The translations under genes were made by a program, and so were the position numbers. Shown piece by piece: positions 18,384 to 28,416 of a stretch of 39,084 bases of DNA; position 1 is the stretch's first letter; every line of letters starts with the position of its first letter. The notes under the pieces were generated by a model. That model was given only the letters and a program-made list of their open reading frames with translations. It was not told where the DNA came from and did no database searches. Source of the stretch: Paenibacillus sp. (lineage in GTDB: Bacteria; Bacteroidota; Bacteroidia; Bacteroidales; Muribaculaceae); contig JAMPHR010000004.1 in NCBI GenBank assembly GCA_023663345.1, positions 406,598 to 445,681 of the forward strand, in the 5' to 3' direction.

Positions 18384-19007
18384 GTGCATGATTACGATTA
18401 CATATATCGATCGTTTGTGAAAGGGGATGTGACCCCGTTTTATGAAGATCTGTATCCGGGGTTGCTTGTGTATGCCTCGCGTCATCTCGGGCCTGATCTT
18501 TCATATCTGGCCGAGGATTGCGTGCAGGATGCTGTGATGAGCTCCTACACCGAGCGTAAGCGGCTGAGGACATCGATGGCATGGTATGCCTATATACTCA
18601 AGTGCATATATCACAGCGCGATAAGATTGGTGAGAAAGCATAATTCCCGCAATAATTATCTGGAATCGACAGAAAACGAGCATGTGACTCCGGGCCTGGA
18701 AGTGGCTATGCTGGAGCAGGAGACGCTCGACCGGCTGTATGCCGCCATAGAGTCTCTGCCGGTGAAGTACAGGACGCTGTTGAGGATGAGCTATCAGGAG
18801 GGGCTGAAAAATGCCGAGATTGCGAGCCGTCTCGGGGTGGCCGAGATCACAGTGAAAAAGCAGAAGGCCCAGATGCTGATGATGCTCAGGGATAGGATGA
18901 GAGAGATCCCCCCCCTATGTAATCCTTTTTATATTAAATGGTTATGCCGATGTCTCGGCTTGATGTGGCATAAAGGGTGCGAGGGGGCAACTTTTATCAG
19001 AGCTTAG
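18384..19007 (+). CDS. ECF-type RNA polymerase sigma factor
   Basis: A 207-residue sigma-70 family factor of the extracytoplasmic-function class. Region 2 is around 20-85 (FYEDLYPGLLVYASRHLG ... DCVQDAVMSSY) and region 4 around 115-165 (AIESLPVKYRTLLRMSYQEGLKNAEIASRLGVAEITVKKQKAQML, a helix-turn-helix). The only plausible start codons are GTG at 18384 and a second GTG at 18417; upstream the frame is closed by TAA at 18372. The C-terminal tail after residue 172 follows a run of eight C residues and does not resemble the usual family ending. It should be held by the divergent FecR protein and direct transcription of the SusC/SusD locus. Confidence 0.92.
   Translation: MHDYDYIYRSFVKGDVTPFYEDLYPGLLVYASRHLGPDLSYLAEDCVQDAVMSSYTERKRLRTSMAWYAYILKCIYHSAIRLVRKHNSRNNYLESTENEHVTPGLEVAMLEQETLDRLYAAIESLPVKYRTLLRMSYQEGLKNAEIASRLGVAEITVKKQKAQMLMMLRDRMREIPPLCNPFYIKWLCRCLGLMWHKGCEGATFIRA
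18908..18915 (+). repeat. C8 homopolymer inside the sigma gene
   Basis: Eight consecutive C bases near the 3' end of the sigma CDS. In the frame given, translation continues for about 30 residues to 19007. In one shifted frame a stop follows almost at once (Ile-Pro-Pro-Pro-Met, stop), which would end the protein just after region 4. It could be slipped-strand variation, a sequencing or assembly indel, or simply a natural tail. Confidence 0.5.
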
Positions 19008-19037
19008 TTGTTTAACTTATGTTAAAGCTACTGAGCT

Positions 19038-19760
19038 ATGGATAATTCTCACGTTACAACGGCTACGGCTGGTCAGGCACCCCAACCGTCTCATCACACT
19101 CCACGCATCATCACGGTAATGAATCTGCTGGTGCTTCTGCTGTCGACGCTTCTCATAGTGTTTATCTCGATAGATACATTCGAGAAGATCGATTTCCTGC
19201 AGAGCCACAGATATATGACATTTCAGTTCTGGGTGTGCATATTTTTCATGATAGATTTCTTTGTGGAGCTGGCCTACGCGCCTGACAAGTGGAGCTTTAC
19301 GAAGCGTCGCATCACTTTCCTATTTCTGTCGATCCCTTACCTGAACATTATAAACCTCCTGGATATACACATATCGGGCGAGGTACTTTATTTCGTGAGA
19401 TTCATTCCGCTCGCGCGCGGAGCGCTGGCCATGTCGATTGTGATGGGGTATCTGTCGAGCAATGCGGTCACGAGCCTGTTCATGTCCTATCTGGTGATAC
19501 TTCTTATGATCACTTATTTCTGCTCGCTGATATTCTATGAGATGGAGCAGCCGTGCAATCCCCAGGTGCAGACCTACTGGTCGGCGCTATGGTGGGCGTT
19601 CATGAATATGTCGACAGTCGGGTGTGACATCTCGCCGGTGACGGTGGTGGGTAAGCTCGTGGCGGTGGTGTTGCCTATAATGGGCATGGTGATATTCCCG
19701 CTATTTACGGTTTATCTCACTGATTATGTGCAACGTATGGCTAAATGGAAGTCAAATTGA
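19038..19760 (+). CDS. Ion-channel-like membrane protein (voltage-gated channel fold)
   Basis: A 240-residue inner-membrane protein with about six hydrophobic helices: about 24-47, 62-80, 92-108, 116-137, 143-167 and 203-228, with a re-entrant pore segment between the last two (TYWSALWWAFMNMSTVGCDISPVT, about 179-202). This is the S1-S4 plus pore layout of voltage-gated-type cation channels. The filter reads T193-V-G-C-D197 where potassium channels have TVGYGD, so it is one residue short and lacks the Tyr-Gly. The fourth helix has few positive charges (RFIPLAR), so voltage sensing is doubtful. Ion selectivity cannot be assigned. It is 30 bases downstream of the sigma gene on the same strand; no separate promoter is evident. 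Confidence 0.75.
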   Translation: MDNSHVTTATAGQAPQPSHHTPRIITVMNLLVLLLSTLLIVFISIDTFEKIDFLQSHRYMTFQFWVCIFFMIDFFVELAYAPDKWSFTKRRITFLFLSIPYLNIINLLDIHISGEVLYFVRFIPLARGALAMSIVMGYLSSNAVTSLFMSYLVILLMITYFCSLIFYEMEQPCNPQVQTYWSALWWAFMNMSTVGCDISPVTVVGKLVAVVLPIMGMVIFPLFTVYLTDYVQRMAKWKSN

Positions 19761-19782
19761 TGATTGATTGGGAAAAATTTCG

Positions 19783-21426
<1,644 letters not shown>

Positions 21427-21459
21427 ATCATAAGGCTCCGATAAATACAGAATAATACA

Positions 21460-21518
21460 GCGATCCGGAACCGCATGGGATGTTAAAATCCCGAAAGGTT
21501 CCGGATCGCGTTGTTTTT
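21460..21518 (+). terminator. Nested terminator between abcF and the alcohol dehydrogenase
   Basis: GCGATCCGGAACC (21460-21472) and GGTTCCGGATCGC (21497-21509) form a perfect 13-bp stem. An inner GGGAT/ATCCC stem (21477-21481, 21488-21492) lies in its loop. TTGTTTTT follows on the plus strand (21511-21518). The stem probably also serves the convergent minus-strand gene that ends at 21537. Confidence 0.85.
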
Positions 21519-21536
21519 ACCCGGCAGTGCCGGTGA

Positions 21537-22709
21537 TTACATGGCCAGGCGGTATATCTCAGCGGTATCGGAGGCGGTGAGAGGTACGTAGGCTCCCACG
21601 TGTTCCCCCTTGTTGATGTGAAGTTTCTCCACCATCACGGGGATGTCGGCTTCCTTGACTCCGAGTTCCGACAGGGTGGATGGCAGTCCGAGTGAGGATA
21701 AGAATGAGCGCAGACGGTCGATGCCTTCGAGCGCGGCTTTGGTGTCGTCCTCCTCGTTCACGTCAAGTACCCGGCGTGCCAGCTGGGCCACTTTGCCGGG
21801 ATTGGTGCGTGACACGTATGTCATCCATGCAGGAACCATCACGGCGAGACCGGCACCATGGGCAACTTCGGGATACAGGGCGCTCACCTCATGCTCCATG
21901 AAGTGGGATGCCCAGTCCTCGGCGCGTCCGGTGCCGCACAGTCCATTGTGGGCGAGAGTTCCGCTCCACATTATGTTTGCACGTGCGTCATAGTCGCAAG
22001 GATCGGCAAGCACTTTAGGCGCTTCTGTCATAATGGCCCTGATGAGACCTTCGGCCACACGGTCGGTCACTTCAACTCCGGTAGTGGGTGAGAAGTATCT
22101 CTCGAAAATATGGATCATCATGTCGCATATTCCACAGGCGGTCTGATAGGGCGGGAGGGTGAATGTGAGTTCGGGATTGAGGCATGAGAATTTGGGGCGG
22201 AGAGCCATATCGGTGCGCAGGGACAGTTTTTTCATCCCGTTACGGTGGGTTATCACCGAATTTCCGCTACCTTCGCTTCCGGCGGCTGGGATTGTCAGCA
22301 CTACACCTATTGGAAGAGCATTTTCCACAGCGGTTTTTCCGGTGTAGAAATCCCAGAAATCACTATCGTAGAGTATTCCGGCGGCGATGGCCTTGGCGGT
22401 GTCGATGGCCGAGCCACCACCCACGGCAATGATGCCGTCCACTCCGTTCTCGCGACCGAGAGCTATTCCGTCATACACTTTTTCATCGGTGGGATTGGGT
22501 TGTACCCCACCAAGCTCGATAGATTCGATGCCCGAGTCGGACAGTGATTTCTTGACGCGGTCGAGCAGTCCGCTTCTCACCACACTGCCCTTGCCGTACA
22601 CGAGCATCACACGAGTCATGCCATTGGCCTTGGCGAGTTCACCGGCTTTCTCCTCTGCGCCATGACCGAATACATAGCGTGTAGGTGTTATGTAAGAAAA
22701 ATTGTTCAT
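21537..22709 (-). CDS. Iron-containing alcohol dehydrogenase (butanol dehydrogenase-like)
   Basis: A 390-residue group III (Fe-type) alcohol dehydrogenase, cytoplasmic, probably NADPH-dependent and reducing aldehydes. It begins with the BDH/YqhD-like MNNFSYITPTRYVFGHGAEEKAGEL. The nucleotide-binding GGGSAIDTAKAIA is near residue 97, and histidines in MMIHIFERYF and in ALYPEVAHGAGLAVMVPAW sit at the expected metal-ligand positions. The length is typical. It appears monocistronic: a terminator separates it from mutB upstream and another from abcF downstream. A 9-bp-arm palindrome lies close upstream of its start and may be an operator. The true substrate (butyraldehyde, methylglyoxal or other) is not resolvable. 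Confidence 0.9.
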   Translation of the reverse strand: MNNFSYITPTRYVFGHGAEEKAGELAKANGMTRVMLVYGKGSVVRSGLLDRVKKSLSDSGIESIELGGVQPNPTDEKVYDGIALGRENGVDGIIAVGGGSAIDTAKAIAAGILYDSDFWDFYTGKTAVENALPIGVVLTIPAAGSEGSGNSVITHRNGMKKLSLRTDMALRPKFSCLNPELTFTLPPYQTACGICDMMIHIFERYFSPTTGVEVTDRVAEGLIRAIMTEAPKVLADPCDYDARANIMWSGTLAHNGLCGTGRAEDWASHFMEHEVSALYPEVAHGAGLAVMVPAWMTYVSRTNPGKVAQLARRVLDVNEEDDTKAALEGIDRLRSFLSSLGLPSTLSELGVKEADIPVMVEKLHINKGEHVGAYVPLTASDTAEIYRLAM

Positions 22710-22723
22710 GTAGCGTTACAATT

Positions 22724-22742
22724 GATTTGTAATTTACAAATC
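22724..22742. promoter_or_regulatory. Perfect palindrome upstream of the alcohol dehydrogenase gene
   Basis: GATTTGTAA (22724-22732), one T, then TTACAAATC (22734-22742). The dyad is perfect over 19 bases and ends 15 bases upstream of the ATG at 22709. The size and symmetry are those of a dimeric repressor operator. Its outer end touches the terminator stem of mutB. Confidence 0.5.
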
Positions 22743-22786
22743 GGGACATAAGAAAGTCCATGAGCAATGGCATTTCTTATGTCCCG
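22742..22786 (-). terminator. Terminator of mutA-mutB
   Basis: CGGGACATAAGAAA (22742-22755) and TTTCTTATGTCCCG (22773-22786) form a perfect 14-bp stem with a 17-base loop, 30 bases past the mutB stop. On the minus strand ATTTGTAAATT follows, a modest T-run. Confidence 0.8.
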
Positions 22787-22815
22787 GAAAAGATGTTATG
22801 TATCTCTATAAGGGA

Positions 22816-24951
22816 TTATTCCTCACCCTCGAGAATCTCGAGCATCTTGATGGCCGAGAGGGGGATACGGGTGCCGGGGCCGAAGATGGCTGCCACACCT
22901 GCTTTATAGAGGAAGTCATAGTCCTGAGCGGGGATAACACCACCGGCGGTAACGAGGATATCCTCGCGGCCGAGTTTCTTGAGCTCCTCGATCACCTGGG
23001 GGATGAGGGTCTTGTGGCCGGCGGCAAGCGACGATACGCCGAGGATGTGTACGTCGTTCTCCACAGCCATGCGGGCGGCTTCGGCGGGAGTCTGGAAGAG
23101 CGGACCCATGTCCACGTCAAATCCGCAGTCGGCATAGCCTGTAGCCACTACCTTGGCTCCACGGTCGTGACCGTCCTGGCCCATCTTGGCAATCATGATA
23201 CGGGGCTGACGGCCTTCGCGTTTTGCAAACTCCTCGCACATCTGCTGTGCCTTGATGAAGTCGGGATCCTGCTTGGTTTCTGATGAATACACGCCTGAAA
23301 TAGTTCTGATTACTGCTTTGTAACGGCCTACGACATCCTCGCAGGCATCTGAAATCTCTCCGAGGGTGGCACGCAGACCGGCTGCCTTCACTGCAAGGTC
23401 GAGGAGGTTGCCTTCCTTGGTGCGTACACATTCGGTAATGGCTTCGAGGGCTTTCTTGACAGCAGCCTCATCGCGATGAGCCTTGAGGTCAACGAGACGG
23501 GCTACCTGGTCCTTGCGAACCTCGGTGTTGTCGATCTCGAGGATATCGATGGGATCCTCGTGGTCGAGGCGATATTTGTTGATACCCACGATGGTCTGAC
23601 GGCCTGAGTCGATGCGGGCCTGAGTGCGGGCTGAAGCCTCCTCGATACGCATCTTGGGCAGACCGCTTTCGATAGCCTTGGCCATGCCGCCGAGTTTCTC
23701 GATCTCCTGGATATGGTTCCAAGCGCGGTGGGCGATCTCGTTGGTGAGAGCCTCCACATAGTAGGAACCGCCCCACGGGTCAACCTGCTTGGTGACCATG
23801 GTCTCCTCCTGAATGTAGATCTGGGTGTTACGGGCGATACGGGCAGAGAAGTCGGTGGGGAGGGCGATAGCCTCGTCGAGAGCGTTGGTGTGGAGGCTTT
23901 GGGTGTGACCAAGAGCGGCGCCCATAGCCTCGATACAGGTACGGCCTACGTTGTTGAAAGGATCCTGCTCGGTGAGCGACCATCCCGAAGTCTGGGAGTG
24001 GGTGCGGAGTGCGAGCGATTTGGGATTCTTCGGGTTGAACTGCTTAACGATCTTGGCCCAGAGGAGACGTGCGGCACGCATCTTGGCAACCTCCATGAAG
24101 TAGTTCATGCCGATAGCCCAGAAGAACGACAGGCGGGGTGCGAAGGCATCGATGTCGATACCGGCGTTGACACCGGCGCGGAGGTATTCGAGACCGTCAC
24201 ATAGGGTGTAGGCGAGCTCGATGTCGCAAGTAGCACCGGCCTCCTGCATGTGGTAACCCGAAATCGAGATGGAGTTGAACTTGGGCATATTCTGAGATGT
24301 GTACTCGAATATGTCGGCGATGATTCGCATCGAGAATTCAGGGGGATAGATATAGGTGTTGCGCACCATGAACTCCTTGAGGATGTCGTTCTGGATAGTA
24401 CCGGCCATCTCTTCGAGTTTGGCGCCCTGCTCGAGACCTGCGTTGATGTAGAATGCAAGCACGGGGAGCACAGCACCGTTCATGGTCATGGATACCGACA
24501 TCTTGTTCAAGGGAATTCCCTCGAAGAGTACCTTCATATCCTCGAGTGAGCAGATGGATACACCAGCCTTACCCACGTCGCCTACCACACGCTCGTGGTC
24601 GGCATCATATCCGCGGTGAGTGGCGAGGTCGAATGCTACTGACAGACCCTTCTGACCGGCCGCAAGGTTGCGACGGTAGAAAGCGTTGGACTCGGCGGCG
24701 GTGGAGAAACCTGCATACTGACGGATTGTCCAGGGGCGAAGGGGATACATGGCGCTGTACGGGCCACGGAGGAACGGAGGAATACCCGACACGTAGTTCA
24801 GGTGCTCCAGGCCTTCCAGGTCATCCTTGGTATATATGGGCTTTACGGGGATAAGCTCGGGGGTGAGCCATTCTTCCCCCTGTGTCTCGGGGACGTGACG
24901 GTCACCGAAAGCGTCTTTTACAATGTCAATGTCTTTGAAATTGGGTTTCAT
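22816..24951 (-). CDS. mutB: Methylmalonyl-CoA mutase, large (catalytic) subunit
   Basis: Adenosylcobalamin-dependent isomerase that interconverts succinyl-CoA and (R)-methylmalonyl-CoA, the key step towards propionate in Bacteroidota fermentation. It has 711 residues: a substrate-binding TIM barrel in about the first 560 ([51 protein letters not shown] near the start) and a C-terminal B12-binding Rossmann domain. The base-off cobalamin signature DxHxxG is intact (Asp593, His595, Gly598). The small subunit gene lies 21 bases upstream on the same transcript. Epimerase and decarboxylase genes are not in this window. Confidence 0.97.
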   Translation of the reverse strand: MKPNFKDIDIVKDAFGDRHVPETQGEEWLTPELIPVKPIYTKDDLEGLEHLNYVSGIPPFLRGPYSAMYPLRPWTIRQYAGFSTAAESNAFYRRNLAAGQKGLSVAFDLATHRGYDADHERVVGDVGKAGVSICSLEDMKVLFEGIPLNKMSVSMTMNGAVLPVLAFYINAGLEQGAKLEEMAGTIQNDILKEFMVRNTYIYPPEFSMRIIADIFEYTSQNMPKFNSISISGYHMQEAGATCDIELAYTLCDGLEYLRAGVNAGIDIDAFAPRLSFFWAIGMNYFMEVAKMRAARLLWAKIVKQFNPKNPKSLALRTHSQTSGWSLTEQDPFNNVGRTCIEAMGAALGHTQSLHTNALDEAIALPTDFSARIARNTQIYIQEETMVTKQVDPWGGSYYVEALTNEIAHRAWNHIQEIEKLGGMAKAIESGLPKMRIEEASARTQARIDSGRQTIVGINKYRLDHEDPIDILEIDNTEVRKDQVARLVDLKAHRDEAAVKKALEAITECVRTKEGNLLDLAVKAAGLRATLGEISDACEDVVGRYKAVIRTISGVYSSETKQDPDFIKAQQMCEEFAKREGRQPRIMIAKMGQDGHDRGAKVVATGYADCGFDVDMGPLFQTPAEAARMAVENDVHILGVSSLAAGHKTLIPQVIEELKKLGREDILVTAGGVIPAQDYDFLYKAGVAAIFGPGTRIPLSAIKMLEILEGEE

Positions 24952-24972
24952 ATCTTATAGGGGATGAATGTT

Positions 24973-26841
24973 TTACTTGTTGAGCAGACGGTTGTTGAAG
25001 TCGCGGAGGGTGTCGAGGACGTTGCAACGTACATGTACGTAGTCGTTGATGCCCTGGGCCTTGAGATCCTCCATGCAAGCGGGTGCTCCGGCAACTACAA
25101 ACTCGGCACGGCCATTGAGATACTTGAAGGCTGCGGGAGCGTATTCTGCATACTCGTCATCGCTTGAGCAGAGCACCACGATGTCAGCGCCCTTGGCGAG
25201 AGCTGCATCCACGCCTTCCTCCACGGTGTTGAATCCGAGGTTGTCGATTATCTCGTAACCGGCGCATCCGAAGAAGTTGGTCGAGAACTGTGCGCGGGCA
25301 AGACGCATTGCAAGGTTGCCGATGGTAAGCATGAATACCTTGGGACGCTTGCTTGCCGCCTCGGTGGCCAGACGCAGATCCTCGAAATCGCTTGCAGCAC
25401 GCTTGGTGGGCAGGCCGGCGGCGTTGTCGCAGGCGTCGCCATTGTGCTTTCCGCATGAGCATCCGAGCGATCCCTTGAGATCCACGATCTTCTCGGCTGC
25501 CATCTCGTTGACATTGGGATACTGGTTGGTACCGAGCAGGATCTCTTTACGACGGGCAACATCGGTGTGACGTTTTTCAGCGCTTTCGCGTACTGCCTTC
25601 TGTACTTCACCGGCGTTGCACTCAGCGAGGAATCCTCTCTTCTCCTCCACGTCGAGGAACAGTTTCCAAGCCTCCTTGGCGATGGCAACGGTGAGTGTCT
25701 CCACATAGTAGGAACCACCGGCTGGGTCGATCACCTTGTCCAGATGGCTCTCTTCCTTGAGGAGATGCTGCTGGTTGCGAGCGATGCGCTCCGAGAATTC
25801 ATCGGGAGTCTTGTAGGGGGTATCAAACGGGGTTACAGTGATTGAGTCAACTCCGGCGAGAGCGGCCGACATTGATTCGGTCTGGCTACGGAGCAGGTTC
25901 ACGTGTGCATCATAGAGTGTCTGGTTGAAGCGCGATGTAGTAGCGTGAGCCACCATCTTGGGTGCGCAACCGCACTCGGGCTTGTACTGAGCCACGATCT
26001 GAGCCCAGAGCATACGGGCGGCACGGAACTTGGCAAGCTCCATGAAGAAGTTGCTTGATACGCCCATGTTGAATTTGATGCGGCAAGCCACCTCGGAAGC
26101 GTTGCGTCCGGCTTCGGTGAGCAGAGTCATCCAGTCAGCACCCCATGCGAGGGCATAACCGAGTTCCTGATATATGAATGCTCCGGCATTGCTGAGCATG
26201 TCGCTGTCAACCGAGAGAACGCGCAGGCCACGTACATCCTTTACTGCGTCGAGAAGATCGCAAGCCATCTTCACGAGGTCGGCCTCGGCAAAGTTAACGC
26301 CCTTGCGTAATGGTTTCTTGAAAGGATTGAAGTCGATCGAGCCCTTGAACTCTTCGGCACATCCGATTGCTTTCAGATATGCTACAAGAGCTTCGGCCAG
26401 GGGCTGAGCCTTTTTGATACAGCAGGTGAAATTGATTTCTACTTTCTTGAGGTCGATTCCGGCCAAAAGGGTCTTGAGGGTTTCAGCCGAAGGATCCTGG
26501 ATGTTGAATCCGAGAGAGTTTACGCCCTTTGTGAGCACATCGAGTGCGAGGCGGTTGGCCTCCTCGGGTGTTTCGGCTATGATCTCCTGGCGCACCAGCC
26601 AGTCGTTGTCGGTGCGGGTACCGCGGAGATAGGGGAATTCTCCGGGAAGAGAGTTGGTGGTAGCCAGATCCTCAATATCCTCCAGGCGGTACATGGGCTG
26701 GACATTGAAGCCTTCGTTGGTGCGCCACACAAGCTTTTTATCAAATGGGGCGCCTTTCAGATCAGCCTCCACCTTGGCTTTCCATTCTGCAGTGGAAATC
26801 GGGGGAAACTGCTCAAACAATTTTTCTTTCTTTTCTGCCAT
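24973..26841 (-). CDS. mutA: Methylmalonyl-CoA mutase, small subunit
   Basis: A 622-residue non-catalytic partner of MutB in the alpha-beta heterodimer. It shares the fold but lacks the DxHxxG cobalamin motif; at that place it has MLTIGNLAMRLARAQFSTNFFGCAGYE. An unusual element lies in the linker between the barrel and the C-terminal domain: Cys461, Cys463, His466 and Cys471 within about a dozen residues, which could bind a metal or be a disordered insert. It is the first gene of the mutA-mutB pair, with a -7-like box about 80 bases upstream. The length is in the normal range for this subunit. Confidence 0.95.
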   Translation of the reverse strand: MAEKKEKLFEQFPPISTAEWKAKVEADLKGAPFDKKLVWRTNEGFNVQPMYRLEDIEDLATTNSLPGEFPYLRGTRTDNDWLVRQEIIAETPEEANRLALDVLTKGVNSLGFNIQDPSAETLKTLLAGIDLKKVEINFTCCIKKAQPLAEALVAYLKAIGCAEEFKGSIDFNPFKKPLRKGVNFAEADLVKMACDLLDAVKDVRGLRVLSVDSDMLSNAGAFIYQELGYALAWGADWMTLLTEAGRNASEVACRIKFNMGVSSNFFMELAKFRAARMLWAQIVAQYKPECGCAPKMVAHATTSRFNQTLYDAHVNLLRSQTESMSAALAGVDSITVTPFDTPYKTPDEFSERIARNQQHLLKEESHLDKVIDPAGGSYYVETLTVAIAKEAWKLFLDVEEKRGFLAECNAGEVQKAVRESAEKRHTDVARRKEILLGTNQYPNVNEMAAEKIVDLKGSLGCSCGKHNGDACDNAAGLPTKRAASDFEDLRLATEAASKRPKVFMLTIGNLAMRLARAQFSTNFFGCAGYEIIDNLGFNTVEEGVDAALAKGADIVVLCSSDDEYAEYAPAAFKYLNGRAEFVVAGAPACMEDLKAQGINDYVHVRCNVLDTLRDFNNRLLNK

Positions 26842-26920
26842 GATTTATGGTATTAATTCTCAGTCACTTTTTTTATGCCGGTTCAGACACTGCCCGGTTC
26901 CGACATTTTATTTTGCCTTG

Positions 26921-26928
26921 CAAAGATA
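26921..26928 (-). promoter_or_regulatory. Putative -7 box for mutA-mutB
   Basis: The minus strand reads TATCTTTG, matching TAnnTTTG, 79 bases upstream of the mutA ATG. No clear -33 element was found. The rest of 26842-27075 holds the leader and the 3' region of the transporter gene, with no strong hairpin. Confidence 0.5.
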
Positions 26929-27075
26929 ATAGATAATTTCTGAATTAAAGAAAAATTTCAGTAAAAAAGAAATCACGCTCCATATAACCGATGGAATACA
27001 TGGAGATAATCGGGCGGAAAGTGCTATTTTTCAGCCGTGATAAGCTGTGAAATTAGACTCTCGATTAGAACATTT

Positions 27076-28416
27076 TTAGAAAATACCAAGCCCGAAAATG
27101 AATACAAGACCTATGCACACCGGGGCGAGCCATCTGAGGCAAAACACGACTGAGCGTGTGATTATGCGAGAGCTGTTGTTGCACATCAGTTCGTCGGTCA
27201 CGATTGTCCGGTCAAGGATCCAACCTACAAATACTGATATGATAAGTCCGCCAAGAGGTAGAAGTATATTGGAGGACACGTAATCAAATAGGTTGAAGAT
27301 CGTCATGCCGAATATGGATATGTCGGCCAATCTTCCGAAAGAAAGCGCACACAGCGTGCCCAGTATCATGGATATACCTATGGTAAGGGCTGTTGCCCGC
27401 TTGCGCGACAGGTTGAATTCTTCGGCAAAATAAGCGGTAGTGATCTCGGCCATCGAAATGGTGGATGTGATGGAGGCGAGAAACAGAAGGAAGAAGAATA
27501 GGGTAGACCATATCATACCTCCGCTTATGCTCGTGAATATCGACGGCAGCACCTCGAATACCAATTTGGGTCCTGCTGTCGGTTCCTGTCCGAAAGTGAA
27601 TACCGCAGGAAATATTATCACGCCCGCAAGCACTGCTACCAGAGTATCCAGCCCTGCTGTAATGAATGAGGTGCGTATCAGTGGTGTATCCTTCTTGAAA
27701 TAGCTCGAATATGTGATGAGGCATCCCAATCCGAGACTCAGGGAGAAGAATGCCTGCCCCATGGCACTGAGTACTACCGAGGGGGTGATTTCCGAGAATT
27801 TGGGGTTGAACAGGAACGCAAGACCCTCGGCCGCTCCCGGCATCATGAGGGAATTGATGGTAAACACCAGCAACGTGATGAAAAGTATGGGCATGAGGAT
27901 ATTGCTCATCTTCTCGATACCTTTCTGGACTCCACGCGAGATTATAAGATAGTTGGCTATCAGGAATACGATGGTCCATACCATGGCCATGTCGCTTGAA
28001 GCAAACGAGTCGAATCTCTCATGGAGGGCCGATGCCGACATTTTGCCTGAGAACTCGGTGATCGAGCTCACGGTATAGTGCATGGTCCAGCCGGCCACTA
28101 CGGAGTAGAAACTGAGGATCATGATGGATGCGGTGAGTCCCACGTAGCTCACCAGTCCCCAGGCCTTGCCCGGAGCAAGTGCTCTGAATGCTCCACGTAT
28201 ATTCTTGCCGGTGTGTCTGCCGATGATGAATTCCGCACACACCACGGGCACACCTATTATAAATATGAAGAACAGGTCGAGCAACAGAAACGCACCTCCA
28301 CCGTGTTCTCCGGCTTCGTAAGGGAATCGCCAGATGTTGCCAAGTCCTACAGCTGAACCTACTGTGGTGGCTATGACCCCGAGACGGGTAGCGAATTGTG
28401 TGCGTGGTTCACTCAT
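27076..28416 (-). CDS. Sodium-dependent transporter, NSS (SNF) family
   Basis: A 446-residue inner-membrane Na+-coupled symporter of the LeuT/neurotransmitter-transporter family, probably taking up an amino acid. The helix 1 sequence binding Na+ and substrate is intact (GSAVGLGNIWRFPYEAGEHGGGAFLLL, about 16-42). The length and about 11 hydrophobic segments fit bacterial members, which often have 11 rather than 12 helices. Its ATG overlaps the TAA of the upstream lytic transglycosylase gene (TAATG), so the two are probably translationally coupled. It is the last gene of the par cluster, where other Bacteroidales often have relA/spoT (recalled, not checked). Substrate not predictable. Confidence 0.92.
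   Translation of the reverse strand: MSEPRTQFATRLGVIATTVGSAVGLGNIWRFPYEAGEHGGGAFLLLDLFFIFIIGVPVVCAEFIIGRHTGKNIRGAFRALAPGKAWGLVSYVGLTASIMILSFYSVVAGWTMHYTVSSITEFSGKMSASALHERFDSFASSDMAMVWTIVFLIANYLIISRGVQKGIEKMSNILMPILFITLLVFTINSLMMPGAAEGLAFLFNPKFSEITPSVVLSAMGQAFFSLSLGLGCLITYSSYFKKDTPLIRTSFITAGLDTLVAVLAGVIIFPAVFTFGQEPTAGPKLVFEVLPSIFTSISGGMIWSTLFFFLLFLASITSTISMAEITTAYFAEEFNLSRKRATALTIGISMILGTLCALSFGRLADISIFGMTIFNLFDYVSSNILLPLGGLIISVFVGWILDRTIVTDELMCNNSSRIITRSVVFCLRWLAPVCIGLVFIFGLGIF

Noticed and set aside
19011-19026. TTTAAC/GTTAAA hairpin between the sigma and channel genes
   Set aside because: Only six A/T-rich pairs and no T-run; too weak to call a terminator or operator.
27000-27060. Short CAGC/GCTG inverted repeat after the NSS gene as a terminator
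   Set aside because: The stem has only four base pairs and no T-tract on the minus strand.
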